Below are positions 1-7,762 of a stretch of DNA of 64,000 bases, piece by piece. Position 1 is the stretch's first letter; each line of letters begins with the position of its first letter. The position numbers were made by a program, and so were the translations under genes. The notes beneath the pieces were generated by a model, which saw only the letters and a program-made list of their open reading frames with translations, did not search any database and was not told the origin of the DNA. This DNA is from Burkholderiales bacterium. Lineage in GTDB: Bacteria; Pseudomonadota; Gammaproteobacteria; Burkholderiales; Burkholderiaceae_C. The stretch covers positions 1 to 64,000 of the forward strand of contig RXJQ01000031.1 in the NCBI GenBank assembly GCA_003963115.1. Direction: 5' to 3'.

Positions 1-289
1 CGGCTGCTCGCTGTGCATGGGCAACCAGGCTCAGATCAAGGAAGGCTCGACCTGTATCTCCACGTCGACGCGTAACTTCCCCAACCGCCTGGGCAAGAAC
101 ACCAACGTGTTCCTGGGCTCGGCCGAACTGACCGCCGTCGCTTCCAAGCTGGGCAAGCTGCCGACGCCGGCCGAGTACCTGGCTGAAATCGGCGTGATCA
201 CCAAGGACGCCGACAAGATCTACAAGTACATGAACTTCAACCAGATTGAAGAGTACGTGGAGACCGCCAAGGAAGTGAAGGCTGCCTGA
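1..289 (+). CDS. acnB: Aconitate hydratase B, C-terminal fragment (5' end outside window)
   Basis: The reading frame is open from base 2 and gives the last 95 residues of an AcnB-type aconitase, the TCA-cycle enzyme that isomerises citrate and isocitrate. The fragment opens with GCSLCMGNQAQI, whose two cysteines are ligands of the catalytic [4Fe-4S] cluster in this family, and continues with STSTRNFPNRLGKN, typical of the AcnB C-terminus. A strong intrinsic terminator follows 30 bases after the stop. A second, unrelated-class aconitase (acnA) lies about 17 kb downstream. Only the N-terminal truncation by the window edge limits this call. Confidence 0.95.
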   Translation, partial: GCSLCMGNQAQIKEGSTCISTSTRNFPNRLGKNTNVFLGSAELTAVASKLGKLPTPAEYLAEIGVITKDADKIYKYMNFNQIEEYVETAKEVKAA

Positions 290-319
290 TCATTCATCAG
301 CGTCACCTGAGGTCTCGAA

Positions 320-348
320 CCCGCCAGCAAACCTGGCGGGTTTTTTTT
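320..348 (+). terminator. Intrinsic terminator after acnB
   Basis: A perfect 8-bp stem, CCCGCCAG/CTGGCGGG, with a 5-base loop is followed by eight T residues. It is placed 30 bases after the acnB stop codon. Confidence 0.93.
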
Positions 349-525
349 CGCCTGCTCGCAACTGGCGGGGCTTCAACCTGTCGTATTAGCTTCCTTGAGA
401 GCAGACCCACCACCTGTTTCAGGGGGAGGCGGATCTTTCCTCGTTAATCGACACTCGTTTGCCTTGGATTTTCGGTCAAGGCGACCTCCACCACCTCTGA
501 CGTCAGAAAGAAAGGAAGCAAACAC

Positions 526-1203
526 ATGAGATCGACATTCACCCGCACAGGCATCGCGCTCGCCCTGGCCATTTCCGCCGCGTCCGCAGCTCACGCCGAC
601 ATCCTCGACACGCTCACCGGCAAGGTCGCCGTGACCTGGTGGAAGTGGGCCTTGCAAACACCCGCCGCCGCCAACCCCGTCACCGACACGACGGGCGCTC
701 ACTGCGCTCAAAGCCAATCCGGCCCGATCTGGTTCCTGGCCGGCACCTTCGGCACTGATCCGGTCACCCGCAGCTGCGACATCCCCGCCGGCAAGTTCCT
801 CTTCATCCCACTGGTCAACTCCTTCTATGGCGCTTTTCTGAGCGACACGCCGGAGACCCGCACCGAAGCCTATGTCCGCGCCCAGGCGGCCTGCACCGAT
901 CCTGTCACGATCACCCTCACCCTGGACGGCAAAACCATCCCTGGTACCAAGCAGTTCTTCACCGGCACGCCCGGCTCGCTGTCTCCGCTGTTCGACATCC
1001 AGCTGCCCGTGGACAACATCTACGGCGTGGATGCAACCACCGTGCCGCAACTCAAGCTCACGCCTTCTTCGGAGCAAGGCTACTACTTTGCCCTGCCACC
1101 TTTGCCCGGCGGCCCGCACACGGTGCACTGGGTGGCAACAGGTTGCAAGCCCGGCACCGTGCAAGACATCACCTACAAGCTCAGCGTCAAGAAAGGCCAC
1201 TGA
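526..1203 (+). CDS. Secreted protein of unknown function
   Basis: The product is 225 residues long. Residues 1-24 form a clear signal peptide ending in AAHA, so it is probably periplasmic or secreted. The mature part has WWKWAL near its start, then NPVTD, a GPIWFLAGTFG segment and SCDIPAGKFLFIPLVNS. This W-rich pattern resembles uncharacterised exported proteins of Proteobacteria. Three or four cysteines could form disulfides. The start is supported by AGGAAG about 8 bases upstream. The gene stands alone between the acnB terminator and a permease gene. I do not recognise a function. Confidence 0.85.
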   Translation: MRSTFTRTGIALALAISAASAAHADILDTLTGKVAVTWWKWALQTPAAANPVTDTTGAHCAQSQSGPIWFLAGTFGTDPVTRSCDIPAGKFLFIPLVNSFYGAFLSDTPETRTEAYVRAQAACTDPVTITLTLDGKTIPGTKQFFTGTPGSLSPLFDIQLPVDNIYGVDATTVPQLKLTPSSEQGYYFALPPLPGGPHTVHWVATGCKPGTVQDITYKLSVKKGH

Positions 1204-1251
1204 ACAAGGACAAGGCATGGGCAAGCTATGGCGGGTTAAAGTCTCGCCGCC

Positions 1252-2199
1252 ATGCTCGCCCTCTTTGCCACCATCTGGCACTACCTCCAGCTCTGCGCCC
1301 CGATGTTCCTGATCGTCGGGCTGGGGTATGGGCTCACCCGCTGGCTGAAGTGGCCGGACGCCATCAACGAATGGCTGTCGCGCTTCGTGTTCAATGTGGC
1401 TTTACCGGCCCTGCTCTTTCTGCTGATGAGCGATCTCTCGCGCCTGCCCCCGGTGGATTGGCGCGTGCTCATCGCCTTCTTCGGCAGCTGCCTGGTGGTC
1501 TTCGTTCTGGCTCGCCTGCTGGCCCGGAAGTTCTTCAGGCTGGATGGCGTTTCGCAGTCCCTGTTTGCGCTGGCCGCGATCTTCTCCAACAACGCCCTCC
1601 TGGGCCTGCCTCTGGCCAAGATCACGCTGGGCCCGGCGGCCATCCCCACCGTCGCTCTGGTGCTGGTCTTCAACTCGCTGACCTTGTGGACGCTGGTCAC
1701 CGTGTCGGTGGAATGGGCGCGTCATGGCAGCCCTTCGCTGGCGGGGTTCCAGGCCACGCTCAAGAGCGTGCTGACCAACCCCTTGATCATCGCCATCCTC
1801 AGCGGCACGGGTGTCGGGCTGATGGGCTGGACGCTGCCACCTCCGGTCAAACTGCCACTGACCTGGCTGGCCAACATCGCCACGCCTCTGGCCTTGTTCA
1901 CCCTGGGCCTTGGCCTGGCCGAACATGGCATCCGCACGCACTGGCGAACAAGCCTGGCCATGACGGCCATGAAGCTGGTGGTGCAACCGCTGGTCGTGTG
2001 GCTGCTGGCCCGCATGCTGGGCCTGGGCCGCATGGAGACCAGCGCCGTGGTCCTGTTGGGCTCGATCTCGGTGGGCGCCAACGTCTACCTGATGTCACGC
2101 TATTTCCGGGTGATGGAAGGCCCTGTGGCCGCCAGCCTGGTGCTCTCCACGGCCGGGGCAGCGATCAGCACGCCCGTCATCCTGGCCTTGACGGCCTGA
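1252..2199 (+). CDS. AEC (auxin efflux carrier) family permease
   Basis: This 315-residue inner-membrane protein is almost entirely hydrophobic, with about ten membrane segments in two halves (FNVALPALLFLLMSDL in the first, LANIATPLALFTLGLGLAEHG in the second), as in AEC permeases. FSNNALLGLPL resembles the NxGxxGxP-like crossover motif of the family. Members export or import small carboxylates such as malate or malonate, but the substrate cannot be told from sequence. The ATG lies 48 bases after the upstream gene. No partner gene is adjacent. Confidence 0.87.
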   Translation: MLALFATIWHYLQLCAPMFLIVGLGYGLTRWLKWPDAINEWLSRFVFNVALPALLFLLMSDLSRLPPVDWRVLIAFFGSCLVVFVLARLLARKFFRLDGVSQSLFALAAIFSNNALLGLPLAKITLGPAAIPTVALVLVFNSLTLWTLVTVSVEWARHGSPSLAGFQATLKSVLTNPLIIAILSGTGVGLMGWTLPPPVKLPLTWLANIATPLALFTLGLGLAEHGIRTHWRTSLAMTAMKLVVQPLVVWLLARMLGLGRMETSAVVLLGSISVGANVYLMSRYFRVMEGPVAASLVLSTAGAAISTPVILALTA

Positions 2200-2325
2200 C
2201 CGGAAATCCGCCCCTCTATCCCCTCGTAATGGGGCACACCTTTTGTGACGGACGGCATCGATCCTGGGCCGATAATCCAGCGCGCCCCTGGCTGTGGCCG
2301 GCGGCCGTACCCATAGGATCCCTGC

Positions 2326-4707
2326 ATGTCCGAGAAGTTGGAAGAGATGTTGGAAGAGATGTCGTCACCGGCCCCTGACACCGGCCGCCCCGTCTGGATG
2401 AAGCTGGCCTGGCTGGCCGCCACGGCTGCCGCGATCGGGATGCTGGCCCTGCTGCTCTCCATCGCGGTGCTCTACCCCCAGTTGCCCGATACACGCGGCC
2501 TGGCGCACTACCAGCCCAAGCAGCCGCTGCGGGTGTACACGGCCGATGGCGTCGAGATCGGCGGCTTCGGCAATGAGAAGCGCCAGTACCTGCCCTTCGC
2601 GCAGATCCCCAAGCTGATGCGCGACAGCCTGCTCGCCGTTGAAGACTCGCGCTTCTACGACCACCCGGGCATCGACGTGGTGGGCGTGCTGCGCGCCGTC
2701 GTGGCCAACCTCACCGGTGGCCGCACGCAAGGCGCCTCGACCATCACCCAGCAGGTCGCACGCACCTTCTTCCTCACGCGCGAGAAGACCATCAGCCGCA
2801 AGCTCAAGGAGGCCATGCTGTCGCTCAAGATCGAGCACGAGCTCAGCAAGGACCAGATCCTGGAGCTCTACATGAACCAGATCTACCTGGGCGCCCGTGC
2901 CTATGGCTTCGCGGAAGCCGCCCAGACCTACTTCGGCAAGCCCTTGAGCGAGTTGTCGGCCGCCGAATGCGCGATGCTCGCAGGCCTTCCCCAGAACCCA
3001 TCCAACGTCAACCCGATCCGCAACCCCGAACGGGCAAGGGCACGGCAACTGGTGGCGCTCATGCGCATGCACAGCCAGGGCGTGCTCAACGATGGGCAAT
3101 ACGAAGCCGCCAAGGCTGAAAAGCTCAGCGTGCGCAGCCCAGGCGAGATGGACGTGCACGCCGAGTTCGTGGCCGAGATGGCCCGCGCCCAGGTCTTTGC
3201 ACGCTATGGCGATGCGGCCTACAGCACCGGCATGAAGGTGATCACCACCTTGCGTGCCAAGGAGCAGGAAGCGGCCTACAAGGCTGTTCGCAAGACTCTG
3301 ATCGACCGTGAGTTGCAGCAAGCCTGGCGTGGCCCCGAAGACCACGAAGACCTTGACGGCAATCTGGAAGACAGCGACCCCGCCGTCGCCCAGGCCCTGG
3401 CGGAGTACAACGACGACGAGGTCCTCAAGATCGCCATCGTGACCGACGCCTCACCCAAGCGCGTGACGGCCGTGCTGGCCTCGGGCGAGGTCATCAACAT
3501 CAGCGGCAAAGGCCTGCGCCAGGCTCAGGCGGGTCTCTCCTCCAAAGCCAGCAACAAGCTCAAGATCAGCCGTGGCTCGGTGGTCCGCCTGCTGCACCTC
3601 GGCAAGGACTGGACGATCACGCAATGGCCTGAAGCCGAAAGCGCGCTGGTTGCCCTCAACCCGCATGACGGCGAAGTGCACGCCCTGGTTGGCGGCTTCG
3701 ACTTCCGCGCCAACCAGTTCAACCACGCGACCCAAGGCTGGCGCCAGCCCGGCTCCAGCTACAAGCCCTTCCTCTATGCCGCCGCGATGGAAAACGGCGT
3801 GATGCCCGAGACCATCATCAACGACGCCCCCCTGACCGGCCTGGGTGACTGGAACCCGCAGAACGCCGACGGCAGTGCCGATGGCCCGATCACGCTGCGT
3901 GAAGCCCTGGCGCGATCCAAGAACCTGGTGAGCATCCGCCTGGTGCAGTTGATGGGCCCGGATGCCGCACGCGAATGGACTGGCCACTACGGCTTCGATG
4001 TCGACAAACAACCCAACAACCTCACGCTTGCCCTGGGCGCCGGCTCCACCACGCCCTTGCAGTTGGCCAGCGCCTACGCCGTGATCGCCAATGGCGGCCT
4101 GAAGGTGACACCGGTGGTCATCAAGCGCATCACCGATGCGGAGGGCAAGGCCGTGTTCGAAGCCCCACCCGCTTTGATGGACGAAACCCAGCGTGTCATC
4201 CCCGCGCGCAATGCCTTCATGACGGCTTCGCTGCTGCAGGAGGTGGCGCGCAGCGGCACAGCGGCACGCGCCCAGGCCCAACTCAAGCGCCCCGATCTGT
4301 ATGGCAAGACCGGCACCACCAACGACGTGGTCGATGCCTGGTTCGCCGGTTTCCAGCCCAACCTGGTGGCTGTCGTCTGGGTGGGCTACGACAAGCCTCA
4401 ATCGCTCGGCGGCCACAGCTCGGGTGCCTCGCTGGCCCTGCCCACCTGGATCCAGTTCATGGCCACGGCACTGTCGCATGAGCCCGTGCGAGAGATCGGC
4501 CCGCCCGAAGATGGCCTGGTGCGCAGCGAGCGTGACTGGCGCTATGCAGAGTGGGCCAATGGTGGCTTCATTCCCTCGCTTGGCCTGGATGATCAGGTCA
4601 TCAACCGCACGCTGATCCCGACGCCGCCGAGTGCCGCGTCCGGGGCTTCGGAGCCAGCTTCGGCCGCCACGGTGGACAACTCGCCATTCCCGGACATTCA
4701 CCCTTGA
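2326..4707 (+). CDS. mrcA: Penicillin-binding protein 1A (bifunctional glycosyltransferase/transpeptidase)
   Basis: This class A PBP polymerises and cross-links peptidoglycan in the periplasm. It has 793 residues, usual for the family. A short cytoplasmic tail precedes a membrane anchor (about residues 26-50). The GT51 domain has the catalytic glutamate in EDSRFYDHPG (residues 106-115) and QGASTITQQVAR. The transpeptidase domain has the nucleophile motif SSYK (Ser477-Lys480), SKN, and KTGT (661-664). An acidic insert around residues 340-365 lies between the domains, as in PBP1A proteins. Its stop codon lies inside the operator-like repeat that precedes the next gene. Confidence 0.95.
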   Translation: MSEKLEEMLEEMSSPAPDTGRPVWMKLAWLAATAAAIGMLALLLSIAVLYPQLPDTRGLAHYQPKQPLRVYTADGVEIGGFGNEKRQYLPFAQIPKLMRDSLLAVEDSRFYDHPGIDVVGVLRAVVANLTGGRTQGASTITQQVARTFFLTREKTISRKLKEAMLSLKIEHELSKDQILELYMNQIYLGARAYGFAEAAQTYFGKPLSELSAAECAMLAGLPQNPSNVNPIRNPERARARQLVALMRMHSQGVLNDGQYEAAKAEKLSVRSPGEMDVHAEFVAEMARAQVFARYGDAAYSTGMKVITTLRAKEQEAAYKAVRKTLIDRELQQAWRGPEDHEDLDGNLEDSDPAVAQALAEYNDDEVLKIAIVTDASPKRVTAVLASGEVINISGKGLRQAQAGLSSKASNKLKISRGSVVRLLHLGKDWTITQWPEAESALVALNPHDGEVHALVGGFDFRANQFNHATQGWRQPGSSYKPFLYAAAMENGVMPETIINDAPLTGLGDWNPQNADGSADGPITLREALARSKNLVSIRLVQLMGPDAAREWTGHYGFDVDKQPNNLTLALGAGSTTPLQLASAYAVIANGGLKVTPVVIKRITDAEGKAVFEAPPALMDETQRVIPARNAFMTASLLQEVARSGTAARAQAQLKRPDLYGKTGTTNDVVDAWFAGFQPNLVAVVWVGYDKPQSLGGHSSGASLALPTWIQFMATALSHEPVREIGPPEDGLVRSERDWRYAEWANGGFIPSLGLDDQVINRTLIPTPPSAASGASEPASAATVDNSPFPDIHP

Positions 4708-4729
4708 AATTTCAGTATTGACAGAAATA
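4704..4729. promoter_or_regulatory. Proposed operator/promoter of the GbsR-type regulator gene (copy 1)
   Basis: This 26-bp A+T-rich site contains the palindrome GAAATTTC followed by AGTATTGACAGAAATA. It recurs, inverted, at 5295-5320 on the other side of the regulator gene with only two differences. It includes a consensus -35 box, TTGACA (4718-4723), and a possible -10 box TAGACT follows at 4740. A repressor bound here would block transcription of the regulator gene. Autoregulation is an inference from position. Confidence 0.65.
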
Positions 4730-4752
4730 ACAAACAAGATAGACTGGGCGAC

Positions 4753-5274
4753 ATGGAATTGAGCAAAGTCGCCAGCAAGTTTGTGGTTCACTGGGGTGAG
4801 ATGGGCTCCGCGTGGGGCGTCAACCGCACCGTGGCCCAGATCCACGCCCTGCTGTTCTTTCACGGCAAGCCCTTGCACGCCGAAGAGATTGCCGAAACGC
4901 TGGGCGTGGCGCGCTCGAATGTCAGCACCAGCCTCAAGGAGCTGGTCAACTGGAAGCTGGTACGCACCACTCAGGTGCTGGGAGACCGCCGTGACTACTT
5001 CGAGACATCTACCGACGTATGGGAGTTGTTCCGCACGGTGGTTCGCGAGCGCAAGGAGCGAGAGTTCGACCCGACCACGCGCATGCTTCAGGATCTGGTC
5101 AAGCAGCCCGAATTCAGCAAGGAAGCCGCCGACGCGCAAGACCGTGTGCATGAAACACTCAGGCTGATGGAAGCGCTGGGGTCTTGGTCTGACGAGATGC
5201 TGCGCCTGTCGCCCAGCACGCTTGAGAAGGTGCTGCGCATGGGTGCCAGCATCCAGAAATTCGTGCGAGGTTGA
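4753..5274 (+). CDS. GbsR/MarR family transcriptional regulator
   Basis: The product is 173 residues long with a winged helix-turn-helix near residues 25-80: VNRTVAQIHALLFFHGKPLHAEEIAETLGVARSNVSTSLKEL, then GDRRDYFET in the wing. This is the GbsR/OpcR-like subgroup of MarR regulators. The C-terminal half is helical and probably dimerises. No Shine-Dalgarno sequence precedes the ATG, and the predicted -10 box is only about 8 bases upstream, so the mRNA may be leaderless. Near-identical 26-bp sites flank the gene, one before it and one before the next gene. This suggests that it controls both itself and the operon that follows. Confidence 0.88.
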   Translation: MELSKVASKFVVHWGEMGSAWGVNRTVAQIHALLFFHGKPLHAEEIAETLGVARSNVSTSLKELVNWKLVRTTQVLGDRRDYFETSTDVWELFRTVVRERKEREFDPTTRMLQDLVKQPEFSKEAADAQDRVHETLRLMEALGSWSDEMLRLSPSTLEKVLRMGASIQKFVRG

Positions 5275-5294
5275 GCCTCATTTTTTTGTCTCAA

Positions 5295-5320
5295 TATTTC
5301 TTTTAATACTGAAATTTCAA
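5295..5320. promoter_or_regulatory. Proposed operator upstream of the 5372 operon (copy 2, inverted)
   Basis: The reverse complement of this site matches 4704-4729 at 24 of 26 positions, including the GAAATTTC palindrome and the flanking AGTATT half. It lies 52 bases before the membrane-protein gene at 5372, in a locally A+T-rich region. It is a likely second binding site for the regulator encoded between the two copies. Confidence 0.65.
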
Positions 5321-5371
5321 AATAAAACGACAATACCTTTGATATCCAACTCTGACCGAAAGGAGCCCATC

Positions 5372-5716
5372 ATGAACACCGCCCTCTTTCTCCTTTCCCT
5401 GCTCATTGCCGCGGCAGGCCCGCTATTGGCCATCACTTACCTCAAGCCCATCCTGATCAAGGTGCTGCATTCCCTGTGCAATGCAGAGGGTGGCGCTGAA
5501 TTCTGGGTGCGCAGCGCTTATGTTCTGGCTGTCTGCGGCACCTTGCTCCTCATGCTGACCTTCGGCGAATTCAATGAAGGCACCCCAGTGGTCGACACGC
5601 TTCGCCGCGCCCTGTGGCTGGTGTTCGCTGGCGTGTTCACCTCGGTGGCCGTCATCTCTCGCCAGGTGTGGGGCCAGGTGCGCATCATGCTCAATCAAAA
5701 CGGAGACCCGTCATGA
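5372..5716 (+). CDS. Small inner-membrane protein, unknown function
   Basis: This 114-residue protein has three probable membrane segments (about residues 4-24, 47-67 and 83-103). The start at 5372 is supported by GAAAGGAG about 6 bases upstream. An earlier in-frame start would place the coding region inside the operator-like repeat. The stop overlaps the next start as ATGA, so it is translationally coupled to the SDR gene. It is the first gene of a three-gene set (membrane protein, SDR, DUF2269). I do not recognise a family. Confidence 0.75.
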   Translation: MNTALFLLSLLIAAAGPLLAITYLKPILIKVLHSLCNAEGGAEFWVRSAYVLAVCGTLLLMLTFGEFNEGTPVVDTLRRALWLVFAGVFTSVAVISRQVWGQVRIMLNQNGDPS

Positions 5717-6600
5717 ACATCCTGCTGTGTGGTACCTCTGGCTTCATCGGGCGCCACATTCACCGCGCACTGGCCCAGGCCGGACACCAGGTGCGTCCCA
5801 CCACCTCAAAGCCACCTCATGGCTCGACGCAGTCCATCACCGTGGACTTCAATCGGGACACCGATGCCGCCGCCTGGCGTGATCGGCTTCAAGGCATCGA
5901 CGCCGTCATCAATGCAGTGGGCGTTCTCAGAGACACAAGACAACGCCCCATCCAGGCGGTGCACACCGACACCCCCAAGGCCTTGTTCAATGCGTGCGCC
6001 CAGGCTGGGGTCCGCCGGGTGATCCACATCTCGGCTCTGGGCATCGACCACAGCAAGGTGCTCTACGCCACGACCAAGCTTGCGGCCGAGCAGCATCTGC
6101 TGAGCCTCAACGCACAAGGGCTGCTTGACGCCGCCATACTGCGCCCCAGCATCGTGTTCGGCGCCGGAGGCGACGGCAGCAAGCTGTTCATGGCACTGGC
6201 GCAATGCCCCGCCTTGATGCTGCCGCGCGCCATGTCCAGGGCACGCGTACAGCCCGTGGCAGTTGGCGATCTGGCCGATGCCGTGACGCGCTTGCTGGGC
6301 GAGTCTCGCACTTTCAGGGGCATCATGCCGTGTGTTGGCCTGGCGCCCTTGAGCATGCTCGAGCTCGTGGCCAGCCTGCGCCACCAGCTGGGCAAGGGGC
6401 GTGCCTTGGTGCTGCCTTTGCCAGACCTCCTGACCACCTTGAGCGCGCGCATTGGTGACCAGATCCCGGCTCTGCCTTTTTGCACCGACACACTGGCCTT
6501 GATGCAACAAGACAATGTGGCCGCACCACAGCCTTTCGCCGCCCTGCTCGGCCGCGAACCCATTGGCTACCAACACCTGGTGAGCACCTCATGGCATTGA
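5713..6600 (+). CDS. NAD(P)-binding SDR/epimerase-like oxidoreductase
   Basis: The product is 295 residues long. It begins with a Rossmann dinucleotide-binding motif, LLCGTSGFIGRHIHRAL (residues 3-19), followed by DAVINAVGVL and VIHISALGID. This fits the atypical SDR/NDUFA9-like subgroup, whose members bind NAD(P) and often act on quinone- or lipid-linked substrates. A canonical YxxxK is not clear: the equivalent region reads VLYATTKLAAEQHLL, which has Y-A-T-T-K and so may serve. The start overlaps the preceding stop (ATGA). The substrate is unknown. Confidence 0.82.
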   Translation: MNILLCGTSGFIGRHIHRALAQAGHQVRPTTSKPPHGSTQSITVDFNRDTDAAAWRDRLQGIDAVINAVGVLRDTRQRPIQAVHTDTPKALFNACAQAGVRRVIHISALGIDHSKVLYATTKLAAEQHLLSLNAQGLLDAAILRPSIVFGAGGDGSKLFMALAQCPALMLPRAMSRARVQPVAVGDLADAVTRLLGESRTFRGIMPCVGLAPLSMLELVASLRHQLGKGRALVLPLPDLLTTLSARIGDQIPALPFCTDTLALMQQDNVAAPQPFAALLGREPIGYQHLVSTSWH

Positions 6601-6645
6601 ACCCGGCCCAAACGCGATTGGCACGTTACAGGCCAGCCCCCGCAC

Positions 6646-7125
6646 ATGAACACCTATCTCGTCCTCAAGTGGCTCCACATCGTGTCAAGCGTGCTGCTGG
6701 TGGGCACAGGCTTTGGCTCGGCGTTCTTCATGTTCTTCACCAACCGCAGCGGGTCGGTCGCGGCGCAGGCTGTGGTGTGCAGGCTTGTCGTTCGCGCCGA
6801 CTGGTGGTTCACCACGCCCGCAGGCATCGTGCAGCCGCTTTCTGGTTTGTGGCTGGCACACATGGCCGGCTGGTCCTGGCACACGCCCTGGCTGCTGACG
6901 GCCATCATGCTCTATGTGCTGGCCGGCTTGTGCTGGTTGCCTGTGGTCTGGCTGCAATGGCGCATGGCCAGCAGCAGCGCCCAGGCCCAAGCCTCGGGCC
7001 GGGCACTGCCACCCTCGTACCAGCGTCAGGCGCACCTGTGGGAATGGTTGGGCTACCCGGCTTTCCTGGCCATGCTGGCCGTTTTCTACCTGATGGTGAA
7101 CAAGCCCCTGCTGTGGACAGCCTGA
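6646..7125 (+). CDS. DUF2269 family membrane protein
   Basis: This 159-residue integral membrane protein has four hydrophobic segments. It opens with LVLKWLHIVSSVLLVGTGFGSAFFMFF and ends with AFLAMLAVFYLMVNKPLLW, the hallmark ends of DUF2269. The histidine in KWLHI is conserved in this family. The gene lies 45 bases after the SDR gene, and the two are often neighbours in betaproteobacteria (family knowledge). The role is unknown, and a quinone- or heme-linked membrane function is only a guess. Confidence 0.85.
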   Translation: MNTYLVLKWLHIVSSVLLVGTGFGSAFFMFFTNRSGSVAAQAVVCRLVVRADWWFTTPAGIVQPLSGLWLAHMAGWSWHTPWLLTAIMLYVLAGLCWLPVVWLQWRMASSSAQAQASGRALPPSYQRQAHLWEWLGYPAFLAMLAVFYLMVNKPLLWTA

Positions 7126-7135
7126 AAGGCCGGGC

Positions 7136-7648
7136 TCAAGCCTTACGCCGGCTCTGCGTCAACTCCGCCACTTCAGCCATGCGCCTGCGCACGGCCTCAC
7201 CCGCTCCGGGCCCGGGCACCGGCATCACCTCCGACACGTCCAGCGCCTCGCCACTGGCCGCACGCATCACCATGGGCGCGATGGCTTGCCCGGTGCGGCG
7301 CTCGACGATGCGCACGGGCGGCCCTTCTGGTCCGCTGGCGTGCTTGTCGCCCCATTGCAGCATGGCCACCAGCACCGGGAACAGATCCCGCCCCTTGGGG
7401 CTCAGCCGATAAGACAGGGCCTTGCCATTCTGGCTGGTGCTCTCCACCACCAGGATGCCGCCCTCCACGAGCTTGGCCAGGCGCTGCGTGAGCACATTGG
7501 GCGCGATGCCCAGCGCACGCTCGAACTCGCCGAACTTGCGGCTGCCAAAGAAGGCTTCGCGCACGATCAGGAATGTCCACCACTCGCCCACGATCTCCAA
7601 GGTGCGGGCAATGGAGCAGCTCATGTCGGCGAAAGAGGTGCGGCGCAT
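7136..7648 (-). CDS. HxlR family transcriptional regulator
   Basis: The product is 170 residues long with the HxlR winged-helix signature: CSIARTLEIVGEWWTFLIVREAFFG (residues 11-35), KFGEFERALGIAPNVLTQRL, and GKALSYRLSPKGRDLFPVLVAMLQWGD. HxlR proteins act as dimers and often sense aldehydes or redox stress. The start at 7648 keeps the usual N-terminus; an in-frame extension upstream would run through the operator region. It diverges from the hydrolase gene at 7763, and an 8-bp inverted repeat lies between them. It probably regulates that gene and itself. Confidence 0.9.
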   Translation of the reverse strand: MRRTSFADMSCSIARTLEIVGEWWTFLIVREAFFGSRKFGEFERALGIAPNVLTQRLAKLVEGGILVVESTSQNGKALSYRLSPKGRDLFPVLVAMLQWGDKHASGPEGPPVRIVERRTGQAIAPMVMRAASGEALDVSEVMPVPGPGAGEAVRRRMAEVAELTQSRRKA

Positions 7649-7723
7649 GGTGGTTGTGGTGGTTTGTTTCGACGAGTTGACCCGCTGAGTTGCAGGGTTG
7701 AAGTTTCGTCCATATACTCCGCT

Positions 7724-7748
7724 AAATACTTCTTTTATGCAAGTATTT
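7724..7748. promoter_or_regulatory. Inverted repeat, likely HxlR operator
   Basis: AAATACTT (7724-7731) and AAGTATTT (7741-7748) form a perfect 8-bp inverted repeat around a 9-base spacer. It lies in the 114-bp gap between the divergent HxlR regulator and hydrolase genes, 14 bases before the hydrolase ATG. A dyad in this position fits a dimeric repressor site. Confidence 0.65.
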
Positions 7749-7762
7749 CTTGGAGACAGCAC

